Of a stretch of 8,449 nucleotides of DNA, positions 1 through 6,082 are shown in pieces. Where the stretch lies: contig JAEXXR010000333.1 of NCBI GenBank assembly GCA_023405705.1, positions 1-8,449 of the forward strand, written 5' to 3'. This stretch comes from Actinomycetes bacterium. Lineage in GTDB: Bacteria > Actinomycetota > Thermoleophilia > Solirubrobacterales > Solirubrobacteraceae. The first letter of the stretch is position 1; every line of letters starts with the position of its first letter. The notes beneath the pieces were generated by a model. It made no database searches, was not told the DNA's origin, and worked only from the letters and a program-made list of their open reading frames with translations. The translations under genes were made by a program, and so were the position numbers.

Positions 1-1
1 C

Positions 2-823
2 GCCTGGACGCTCGTGCCGCAGGCGCTCGCGGGCGTCGGGATGGGGATGGCGCTGCCGGCCTTCGCGGGCGAGCTGCTGCCCGAGCGCACGCCGCACGAC
101 GCCGCCTGGCTGCTGACGATCCGCCACGCCGGGATCGCCGTCGTGCTGATCGCCGTCGCGCCGCTGATCGCCTCCCAGCTGGAGGAGACGACGCGGCTGG
201 GGCAGGAGCGCGGCGTCGCGCTCGTGCTCGACGCGAAGCTGCCGCCGCAGGAGAAGCTGACGCTGGCGCCGGCGCTGCTGTCCGGGGTCGACGCCGAGCA
301 GCCGCGCGCCGGCCTGGAGCGGGCGCTCGACGCGCACCGCGGCGACTTCGAGGGCGACGAGCTGAAGGAGTACGACGCGCTCGCCCAACGCGCCGACGAC
401 ACGGTCGTCGCGGCGGTCGGCGAGGCGTTCAAGTGGCCGTTCGTGATCGCCGGCGCCTGCGCGCTGCTGGCCGCGGCGCTGCTCGGGATCACCGGCGCGG
501 GCGGGACGTTCGGCGCGATCGCGCTGCTGGCGCTCGCCGTCCCGGCCGGCTACGTCGGCCTCCACGCAGTGATCGCGCCGGAGCCGGTCGTGATCGCCGA
601 TCCCTGCGAGGACCGCGACCTGCCGGAATCCGGCGGGATCAGCGGCTTCATCCAGGACCGCGCGCTGGAGCTGGTCGACGCCGGCGCCTGCCGCCTCCAC
701 GTGAGCCGTGAGGAGCTGGTGCTCGGCCTCGCCTCCGATCAGGGCGCGCGCGAGTTCGAGGCGCGCCACGGCGTCGACCCGCGCTCGGTCACCAGCCTGC
801 TCGGCGGACTGCTGAACCCGTGA
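2..823 (+). CDS. MFS exporter, C-terminal part (DHA2/EmrB-like), 5' truncated
   Basis: The reading frame is open from the window edge (first full codon at nt 2) to TGA at 821-823, so the N-terminal half lies outside. Visible hydrophobic helices are at about nt 20-80 (a Gly-rich PQALAGVGMGMALP stretch like the late helices of 14-helix DHA2 drug exporters), 122-181, 437-490 and 506-577. Between the second and third visible helices lies a hydrophilic, charged stretch of about 85 residues (nt 182-436), consistent with the long loop before the last helices in the EmrB/DHA2 group. After the last helix there is a tail of about 80 residues (nt 578-820) with two cysteines (codons 605 and 689) and helical SREELVLGLAS-type sequence. 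The role is probably proton-coupled export of a small molecule; the substrate cannot be told. Family placement as MFS is fairly sure; the DHA2 assignment is inferred from the helix motif and loop. Confidence 0.75.
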   Translation, partial: AWTLVPQALAGVGMGMALPAFAGELLPERTPHDAAWLLTIRHAGIAVVLIAVAPLIASQLEETTRLGQERGVALVLDAKLPPQEKLTLAPALLSGVDAEQPRAGLERALDAHRGDFEGDELKEYDALAQRADDTVVAAVGEAFKWPFVIAGACALLAAALLGITGAGGTFGAIALLALAVPAGYVGLHAVIAPEPVVIADPCEDRDLPESGGISGFIQDRALELVDAGACRLHVSREELVLGLASDQGAREFEARHGVDPRSVTSLLGGLLNP

Positions 824-848
824 GCAGCGCGCGCCTCCGCCGTCGCGC

Positions 849-873
849 GCCGGCTCCCGCGGGAAGTCCCGGC
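849..873 (+). other. Palindrome in the MFS-DMT gap: weak terminator or operator candidate
   Basis: GCCGG (849-853) pairs with CCGGC (869-873) around the perfect 10-bp palindrome TCCCGCGGGA (855-864). It sits 25 nt after the MFS stop and 12 nt before a -10-like hexamer. There is no T-run after it, so it is not a classical intrinsic terminator. It could be a regulator site or simply chance in GC-rich DNA. The rest of the 80-nt gap shows nothing else. Confidence 0.25.
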
Positions 874-885
874 TGCCCCGAGTAG

Positions 886-891
886 TACGCT
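886..891 (+). promoter_or_regulatory. Putative -10 element (TACGCT) for the DMT transporter gene
   Basis: TACGCT fits the actinobacterial TANNNT -10 consensus and lies in one of the few AT-containing patches of the gap (AGTAGTACGCT). The predicted start of transcription would be about nt 898, leaving a leader of some 6 nt before the GTG at 904, so the gene could be near-leaderless. No clear -35 box or Shine-Dalgarno sequence is visible. Confidence 0.4.
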
Positions 892-903
892 GCCTCGCCG
901 CCC

Positions 904-1866
904 GTGAGCCTGTCCGTCCAACTCGGTCTGCTGCTCTCCATCGCGACGGCGCTCGCGAGCGTCGTCGGCTTCCTCTACAAGCACAAGGGCGCGCAGCTGG
1001 CGCCCGAGGTCGACTGGAAGCGGCCGGTCCACAGCACGTTCGTGCTGTTCCGCTCGGGCTGGTACACGCTCGGGATCGTCGTCGCGCTCGGCGGCTGGTT
1101 CTTCCATGTCGGCGCGCTCGCGCTCGCGCCGATCTCGCTGGTCCAGTCGGTGATCGCCGGCGGGCTGGTGCTGCTGACCGTCTGCGCCGACAAGCTGTTC
1201 GGCCATCGCGTCACGCGCCGCGAGTGGATCGGCGTCGCGCTGACCGCGGCCGGCCTCGCCTTCCTCGCCGCGACGATGGAGGGCGGTGCGAGAGAGGCCC
1301 ACAGCGACTACGCGACCGGCGCGCTGCTGCTGTACGTCGGCCTGCTCTCGCTGACCGGCACGCTCGCGGCGGTCGCGGCCGGCTGGGGCGGGGAGAAGGG
1401 CGGCGGGCTGCCGGTCAGCCGCAGGGCGAGCGGCTACGCGCTCTCGGCCGGCCTGCTGTGGGCCGCCTCCGACGTCTCGATCAAGGCGCTCAGCAGCCAC
1501 CTCGACCACGACGGGCTCGTGATGACGGTCCTCAGCCCGCTGTCGCTGGTGATCCTGCTCGCCTCGCTCGCCGGCCTGCTGGTGTCGGCGAAGTCGCTCC
1601 AGCTCGGCGACGCCGTCCCCGTGATCGCCGTCACCAGCGCCGCCGCCAACCTGACGACGATCGCCTCGGGCCCGATCGTCTTCGGCGAGCCGATGCCCTC
1701 CGACCCCGGCGCGCTCGCGCTGCGGCTGCTCGCCTTCGCGCTGGTCGTCACCGCGGCCGCGCTGACCCCGCCGCCGGCACCGGCCTCAGACCAGCTGCCG
1801 GCGCCGCCCGACGCGCTCGCACCGGACGATCCGGCAGCCGCCGCGGAGGCGCCGGCCCGGGGCTAG
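904..1866 (+). CDS. DMT-superfamily membrane transporter, NIPA-like
   Basis: 320 residues, GTG start at 904, TAG stop at 1864-1866. About nine hydrophobic helices are visible (approximate residues 5-24, 53-73, 77-95, 108-124, 138-160, 176-195, 206-227, 237-258, 268-287), which fits the drug/metabolite transporter fold and in particular the nine-helix NIPA type. The stretch ALALAPISLVQSVIAGGLVL at residues 71-90, followed by a short charged loop and TRREWIGVALTAAGLAFLA, is the typical EamA/NIPA helix 3-4 pattern with the P-SLVQ motif. The last 32 residues are Pro/Ala/Asp-rich and probably disordered in the cytosol. NIPA proteins in animals carry Mg2+, but bacterial members are mostly uncharacterised, so cation transport is only a possibility. 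The GTG was chosen because it directly precedes the first helix and follows a -10-like hexamer; no better in-frame start precedes it. Confidence 0.8.
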   Translation: MSLSVQLGLLLSIATALASVVGFLYKHKGAQLAPEVDWKRPVHSTFVLFRSGWYTLGIVVALGGWFFHVGALALAPISLVQSVIAGGLVLLTVCADKLFGHRVTRREWIGVALTAAGLAFLAATMEGGAREAHSDYATGALLLYVGLLSLTGTLAAVAAGWGGEKGGGLPVSRRASGYALSAGLLWAASDVSIKALSSHLDHDGLVMTVLSPLSLVILLASLAGLLVSAKSLQLGDAVPVIAVTSAAANLTTIASGPIVFGEPMPSDPGALALRLLAFALVVTAAALTPPPAPASDQLPAPPDALAPDDPAAAAEAPARG

Positions 1867-1869
1867 CAT
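1864..1869 (+). promoter_or_regulatory. Putative -10 element (TAGCAT) overlapping the DMT stop codon
   Basis: TAGCAT matches TANNNT; its first three bases are the TAG stop of the upstream gene. Transcription would begin near nt 1876, giving a leader of about 14 nt before the ATG at 1890. The leader starts with GGGGA (1876-1880), a possible but modest ribosome binding site 9 nt before the ATG. No convincing -35 box is visible. Confidence 0.4.
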
Positions 1870-1889
1870 CCGGCTGGGGAAACTCGACG

Positions 1890-3800
1890 ATGGCCCAACG
1901 CCGACTCCAAGGCCTCGAGCGCGTGCTCGGGGTGAACGCGCTCTTCTCGACCGCCTACGGCAACGTCGGCTCGTCGATCTACTACGCGCTCGGCCTCGTC
2001 GCCTCGTTCGCGCTCGGCCTCACGCCGGTCGTGTTCGTGATCGCGGGCGTGATCTTCTTCCTGACCGCCTCGACCTACGCCGAGGCGACCGCGATGTACC
2101 CGGAGGCGGGCGGCTCGTCGTCGTTCGCGCGCCGCGCCTTCAACGAGTTCTGGTCGTTCTTCGCCGCGTGGGGCCAGATGCTCAACTACACGATCACGAT
2201 CTCGATCTCGGCCTTCTTCGTGCCGCACTACATCGGGTCGCTGTTCTGGGAGCCGCTGCGCCACGCGCCGGGCGACATCATCGGCGGGATCGTCTGCGTC
2301 GCGGCGCTGGCGGCGCTGAACGTCTTCGGCGCGAAGGAGACGGCCGGGCTGAACATCACGCTCGCGGTCGTCGACTTCGCCACGCAGCTGCTGCTCGTCG
2401 TCGTCGGCCTCGTGCTCGTCTTCTCGCCCGACACGCTGATCAGCAACGTCGAGTGGGGGATCGCGCCGACCTGGTCGAACTTCATCGTCGCGATCCCGAT
2501 CGCGATGATCGCCTACACCGGCATCGAGACGATCTCGAACATGGCCGAGGAGGCCAAGGACGAGAGAAGATCGATCCCGAAGGCGATCAACCGGGTCGTG
2601 ATCGCCGTCTTCGCGATCTACGCGCTGCTGCCGGCGATCGCGCTGTCGGCGCTGCCGGTCAGATGCGTCGACGGGGAGTGCAAGACGCTGCTCGGCCTGC
2701 CGGAGGACGAGGGCGGCTTCGCGGGCGACCCGGTGCTCGGGATCGTCGAGCACATGGACCTCGGCCCGCTCCAGCACGCGACCGAGATCTACGTCGGCCT
2801 GCTGGCCGCGACGATCCTCTTCCTGGCGACGAACGCCGGCATCATCGGCGTCTCGCGGTTGACCTACTCGATGGGCATCCACCGCCAGATGCCCGACAAG
2901 CTGCGGCAGCTGCATCCGAAGTACCGCACGCCGTGGATCGGGATCATCGTCTTCTCCTTCATCGCCTGCCTGGCGATGATCCCCGGCCAGGCCGGCTTCC
3001 TCGGCAACCTCTACGCCTTCGGCGCGATGCTGTCGTTCACGATCGCGCACGCGGCCGTCGTGCGCCTGCGGCTCAAGTATCCCGACGCCGAGCGGCCCTA
3101 TCGCGGGCCGTTCAACCTCAGGTGGCGCGGCAAGGACCTGCCGCTGTTCGCGATCTTCGGCGGCATGTTCACGGCGCTGTCGTGGTGCGTCGTGACGCTG
3201 CTCTACCTCGACGTCGCGATCACCGGCCTGACGTGGCTGGCGATCGGGATCGTCGTCTTCGTCGTCTTCCGCCGCCGGCAGGGGCTCGACCTCACGACGA
3301 CGACCCGCGTCGCGGTGCCCAAGCCCGTGATCGACCACGAGGCCGAGTACGAGTCGGTGCTGGTCGCCTTCGACGAGCGCGAGTACGTCCCCGACGTGCT
3401 GCGCACCGCGACGAAGCTGGCGGCGCGCAGACACCGCGGCATCCATGTGATCGTCACGATCACCGTCCCGCCGACCTCGCCGATCAACGCCGCGATGCCC
3501 GACCAGGAGCTGGCGGCGCAGGGGATCATCGAGCAGGCGAAGGTCGCCGGCGGGCGGCGCGTCACCGGCCACTGGGAGAAGGTCCGCCCGGGTCAGGCCG
3601 GGCGCCGGATCGTCGACGAGGCGAAGGTGATCAAGGCGCGCGCGATCGTGATGCCGCTGCCGGTCCGCACCGGCGGCGGGTCGGTCTTCGGCCGCACGCT
3701 GGAGACGGTGCTGGCCGAGCGGCCCTGCCGCGTCATCATCGAGTCGGGCCGAGGCAGACGGCGCGAGGCGACCCGCAGAGCCGCGGAGAGGGTCGGCTGA
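1890..3800 (+). CDS. APC-superfamily permease fused to UspA-like domain (copy 1), KimA-like
   Basis: 636 residues, ATG at 1890, TGA at 3798-3800. The frame is open further upstream but that part is antiphase to the DMT gene; the ATG sits just before helix 1 and after GGGGA. Residues 14-461 form about 12 helices of the APC/LeuT fold: broken helix 1 with AYGNVGSSIYYALG (22-35), EAGGSSSFARRAF at 72-84, broken helix 6 with AYTGIETISN (208-217), and helix 10 around LYAFGAML (374-381). Residues about 486-618 are a UspA-like alpha/beta domain (SVLVAFDERE... CRVII), expected in the cytosol. Compared from memory with Bacillus KimA, K+-site positions Y43, Y118, T121, S125, T230, E233 and Y377 correspond to Y23, Y100, T103, S107, T210, E213 and Y375, while D36 is N16. 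An external loop (258-297) carries Cys259 and Cys264. It is probably an ion or amino-acid importer gated through its cytosolic domain. The fold is certain, the K+ substrate is an inference. Confidence 0.85.
   Translation: MAQRRLQGLERVLGVNALFSTAYGNVGSSIYYALGLVASFALGLTPVVFVIAGVIFFLTASTYAEATAMYPEAGGSSSFARRAFNEFWSFFAAWGQMLNYTITISISAFFVPHYIGSLFWEPLRHAPGDIIGGIVCVAALAALNVFGAKETAGLNITLAVVDFATQLLLVVVGLVLVFSPDTLISNVEWGIAPTWSNFIVAIPIAMIAYTGIETISNMAEEAKDERRSIPKAINRVVIAVFAIYALLPAIALSALPVRCVDGECKTLLGLPEDEGGFAGDPVLGIVEHMDLGPLQHATEIYVGLLAATILFLATNAGIIGVSRLTYSMGIHRQMPDKLRQLHPKYRTPWIGIIVFSFIACLAMIPGQAGFLGNLYAFGAMLSFTIAHAAVVRLRLKYPDAERPYRGPFNLRWRGKDLPLFAIFGGMFTALSWCVVTLLYLDVAITGLTWLAIGIVVFVVFRRRQGLDLTTTTRVAVPKPVIDHEAEYESVLVAFDEREYVPDVLRTATKLAARRHRGIHVIVTITVPPTSPINAAMPDQELAAQGIIEQAKVAGGRRVTGHWEKVRPGQAGRRIVDEAKVIKARAIVMPLPVRTGGGSVFGRTLETVLAERPCRVIIESGRGRRREATRRAAERVG
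3785..3792 (+). promoter_or_regulatory. Shine-Dalgarno (GGAGAGGG) for the 64-aa membrane protein
   Basis: GGAGAGGG lies 7 nt before the ATG at 3800, inside the last codons of the upstream permease. Its good spacing is the main reason to accept the short downstream frame as a gene. The same 10-mer (GCGGAGAGGG) recurs at 3979-3988 before the next gene. Confidence 0.55.
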
Positions 3801-3994
3801 TGCCGGCTCCGAGAGACGTCCACGCGACGACGACGCGCCTGATGTCGGCGCTGATGGTCGTGATCGGGATCGCGCTGCTGGTGCGGACGCTCGCGGCCGG
3901 CGGCGGCCCGCTGTCGCTCGGCGTCCTGCTCGGCGTGCTGTTCGTCGCCGCCGGGGCCGGGCGCTTCCTGCTGCTGCGGCGGAGAGGGCGCTGA
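3800..3994 (+). CDS. Small two-helix membrane protein (64 aa), unknown function
   Basis: The ATG at 3800 overlaps the TGA of the first permease by one base (TGATG), and TGA at 3992-3994 ends it five bases before the second permease, so it is translationally coupled on both sides. The 64-residue product has a short polar N-terminus, a hydrophobic helix at about residues 13-31 (LMSALMVVIGIALLVRTLA), a Gly/Pro turn, a second helix at about 37-58, and an Arg-rich C-terminus (RRRGR), which by the positive-inside rule puts both ends in the cytosol as a hairpin. I do not recognise a named family. Its position between two paralogous transporters suggests an accessory or assembly subunit, which is inference. 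A longer frame running through this locus from upstream is only a shadow of the permease; the real gene begins at 3800. Confidence 0.7.
   Translation: MPAPRDVHATTTRLMSALMVVIGIALLVRTLAAGGGPLSLGVLLGVLFVAAGAGRFLLLRRRGR
3981..3988 (+). promoter_or_regulatory. Shine-Dalgarno (GGAGAGGG) for the second APC-UspA permease
   Basis: GGAGAGGG lies 11 nt upstream of the ATG at 4000, within the final codons of the small membrane protein. It supports the start at 4000 and tight co-translation with the gene before it. The spacing is at the long end of the useful range. Confidence 0.45.
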
Positions 3995-3999
3995 GCCCG

Positions 4000-6072
4000 A
4001 TGCGCAACGGGCCCGACTCGACGCGCCAGGCGCCGCCGCGCACGCTCAGCGCCCGCGCGCTGTTCGCGCTCGTCTACACGACCTCGGTCAGCTCGGTCTA
4101 CTTCGCGCTCGGCGTCGTCGCGCACAGAGCGCTCGGCCTGACGCCGGTGATCTTCCTGATCGCCGGGCTGTTCTTCGCCGTCTCGTCGATGACCTACGTC
4201 GAGGGGGCGGCGCTCCACCGCGAGCGCGGCGGCTCCTCCGTCTTCGCCCGCTACGCCTTCAACGAGCTGGTCAGCTTCGTCGCCGGCTGGGCGATCCTCC
4301 TGGACTACGCGATCCTGATCGCGGTCACCGCCTTCACGACGACCAACTACGCGGCGCAGTTCTGGTCGCCGCTGGGCTCTGGCGTGCTGGAGGTCGTCGT
4401 CGCGATCGCGCTGATCGCCGGGATCGCCGTCTGGAACGTGGTCGGGGTGACGGTCCGCCAGCTGCAGCGCCAGATCGTCGTCGCTGCCGCCGACCTCGGC
4501 GTCCAGCTGCTGGTGATCGTGCTCGGCCTGATCCTCGTCTTCGACCCGGGCGCCGCGCTCGACACGATCGAGCTGGGCGCGCAGCCGGCGTGGGACGACG
4601 TGATCTTCGCGCTGACGATCGCGACGATCGCCTTCACCGGCCTGGAGGCGGCCGCCTCGCTCGCCGGCGAGGCGAGGGCGTCGGGCAGAGAGCTGAAGCG
4701 GCTGGCCGGGCCGGGCGTCGGCTCGATCGTGCTCGTCTACGTCGGGATCGCGGTCGTCGCCGTCAGCGCGCTGCCGGTCGGCGACGGCGCCTTCAGCAGA
4801 GAGGACATCGAGGCGCCGCTGCTCGGGGTGGCGAGCGCCTTCGACCCGGCGTGGCTCGCCGACGGGCTGCGGCCGATCGTCGCGCTCGCCGCCGTGACCG
4901 CGCTGATCGCCGCCTGCAACGGCGCGATGCTCGGCACCTCGCGGCTCTCCTACGCGCTCGCGACGAATCGCCAGATCCCGGCCGCGCTCGGGCGGCTGCA
5001 CCCGCGCCGCGGGACGCCGTTCGTGCTGATCGGGCTGGCGGCGCTGATCGCCTCGGCGCTCGTGATCCCGGCCGACCTCGACTTCCTCGTCGGCATCTAC
5101 GCCGTCGGCGCGCTGCTCGCCTTCACGATCGCCCACCTCGCGATCATCGTCCTGCGCTTCAGAGAGCCCGACCGGCCGCGGCCCTATCGCGTGCCGTTCA
5201 ACGTGACGGTGAAGGGGCGGCCGGTGCCGCTGCCGGCGGTCGTCGGCGCGCTGCTGTCGGCGCTCGGCTGGCTGAGCGTGCTCGTGCTGCACACCGGCGC
5301 CCGCTGGGTCGGGCTCGCCTGGGTGATCGGCGGGATCGTGCTGTACGTCGTCTACCGCCGGATCGACGGCAACCCGCTGCTGAAGCGCGTGATGGTGCCG
5401 GAGAAGGCGCTGATGCACGAGCCCGAGGACGAGGCCGAGTTCGGCTCGATCCTCGTGCCGGTCTTCGGCGAGGCGCTCGACGACGACATCGTCCAGACCG
5501 CCGGCCGGCTCGCCGGCACCGTCCGCGACGACCTCGACGAGAGGGGCGCGACGATCGAGGCGATCTGGGTCTTCGAGGTCCCGATGGCGCTGCCGATCGA
5601 CGCCCGCCTGCCCGAGGCGAAGGTGAGGCGCGCGCAGGAGGCGCTGCGGCGCGCGAAGGCGGTCGGGGAGGAGTACGAGGGGGTCCAGGTCCAGACGGCG
5701 ATGATACGAGCGCGCCGCGCCGGCCAGGGGATCGTCAGCGAGGCGAAGCGGCGCGGGGTGGAGGCGATCGTGCTCGCCGCCGAGGAGCCCTCGCGCGTGC
5801 GCGGCGGGGCGCTGCTGGGCGGATCCGGCGGGCCGCTCGACAACTTCGTCGGCGAGGCGACCAAGTACGTGCTGCGCAAGGCGACCTGCCGCGTGATCCT
5901 GACCGCGCCGGCCGCCGAGCCGGGCGACCGCTGGGCGAGGAGAGGGGAGCCGGCCGGCGAGGACCCGGGCGACGCCTCCGGCGGTGCTCCCGGCGGCGCT
6001 TCGGACGGCGTCTCCGACGGCGTTTCGCCCGGCGGCACGGGGGCGGACCGGCCGGGAGAGCCGCCGCGCTAA
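4000..6072 (+). CDS. APC-superfamily permease fused to UspA-like domain (copy 2), KimA-like
   Basis: 690 residues, ATG at 4000 just after the small gene, TAA at 6070-6072. It is a diverged paralogue of the permease at 1890. About 12 helices span residues 18-452: helix 1 with VYTTSVSSVYFALG (25-38), HRERGGSSVFARYAFNELVS after helix 2, LLDYAILIAVT in helix 3 (100-110), AFTGLEAAAS in helix 6 (211-220), IYAVGALLAFTIAHL in helix 10 (366-380). Residues about 480-637 form a UspA-like domain (SILVPVFGEA... CRVILTAPA). Against KimA from memory, Y43, Y118, S125, T230, E233 and Y377 correspond to Y26, Y103, T110 (S to T), T213, E216 and Y367, but T121 is L106 and D36 is R19, so the ion site differs from copy 1. 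A low-complexity tail of about 50 residues follows, with a period-4 repeat. Ion (possibly K+) or amino-acid uptake is inferred; copies 1 and 2 may have different affinity or partners. Confidence 0.83.
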   Translation: MRNGPDSTRQAPPRTLSARALFALVYTTSVSSVYFALGVVAHRALGLTPVIFLIAGLFFAVSSMTYVEGAALHRERGGSSVFARYAFNELVSFVAGWAILLDYAILIAVTAFTTTNYAAQFWSPLGSGVLEVVVAIALIAGIAVWNVVGVTVRQLQRQIVVAAADLGVQLLVIVLGLILVFDPGAALDTIELGAQPAWDDVIFALTIATIAFTGLEAAASLAGEARASGRELKRLAGPGVGSIVLVYVGIAVVAVSALPVGDGAFSREDIEAPLLGVASAFDPAWLADGLRPIVALAAVTALIAACNGAMLGTSRLSYALATNRQIPAALGRLHPRRGTPFVLIGLAALIASALVIPADLDFLVGIYAVGALLAFTIAHLAIIVLRFREPDRPRPYRVPFNVTVKGRPVPLPAVVGALLSALGWLSVLVLHTGARWVGLAWVIGGIVLYVVYRRIDGNPLLKRVMVPEKALMHEPEDEAEFGSILVPVFGEALDDDIVQTAGRLAGTVRDDLDERGATIEAIWVFEVPMALPIDARLPEAKVRRAQEALRRAKAVGEEYEGVQVQTAMIRARRAGQGIVSEAKRRGVEAIVLAAEEPSRVRGGALLGGSGGPLDNFVGEATKYVLRKATCRVILTAPAAEPGDRWARRGEPAGEDPGDASGGAPGGASDGVSDGVSPGGTGADRPGEPPR
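5968..6039 (+). repeat. Degenerate 12-bp tandem repeat encoding a period-4 tail
   Basis: Six consecutive 12-nt units code for GDAS, GGAP, GGAS, DGVS, DGVS and PGGT (residues 657-680 of the second permease). Units four and five are the closest pair at the DNA level, differing only at third-codon positions and serine codon choice. The product is a flexible Gly/Ser/Asp-rich tail after the UspA domain, in frame throughout so length changes would not shift the frame. Confidence 0.65.
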
Positions 6073-6075
6073 GGT
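6070..6075 (+). promoter_or_regulatory. Putative -10 element (TAAGGT) giving a leaderless RCK gene
   Basis: TAAGGT matches TANNNT; its first three bases are the TAA stop of the upstream permease. Counting the last T as -7 puts +1 at nt 6082, one base before the ATG at 6083, as expected for a leaderless or nearly leaderless actinobacterial transcript. No -35 box is clear. The alternative is that AAGG (6071-6074), 8 nt before the ATG, acts as a weak Shine-Dalgarno on a read-through transcript. Confidence 0.45.
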
Positions 6076-6082
6076 TCCGGCA

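Noticed and set aside
849..873. Intrinsic terminator after the MFS gene
   Set aside because: The inverted repeat has no following T-run and GC-rich DNA produces such repeats often; kept only as a weak unclassified element.
1224..1889. N-terminal extension of the first permease frame upstream to nt 1224
   Set aside because: This part is Arg/Pro/Asp-rich and out of phase with the real DMT gene; homology begins at the ATG at 1890.
2168..3799. Long + strand frame leading into the 64-aa gene
   Set aside because: Antiphase to the permease with shadow composition; only the part from 3800 shows membrane helices, a ribosome site and a coupled start.
1863..4043. 726-codon open frame on the - strand
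   Set aside because: Mirror frame of the first permease with no recognisable domain and shadow-like composition.
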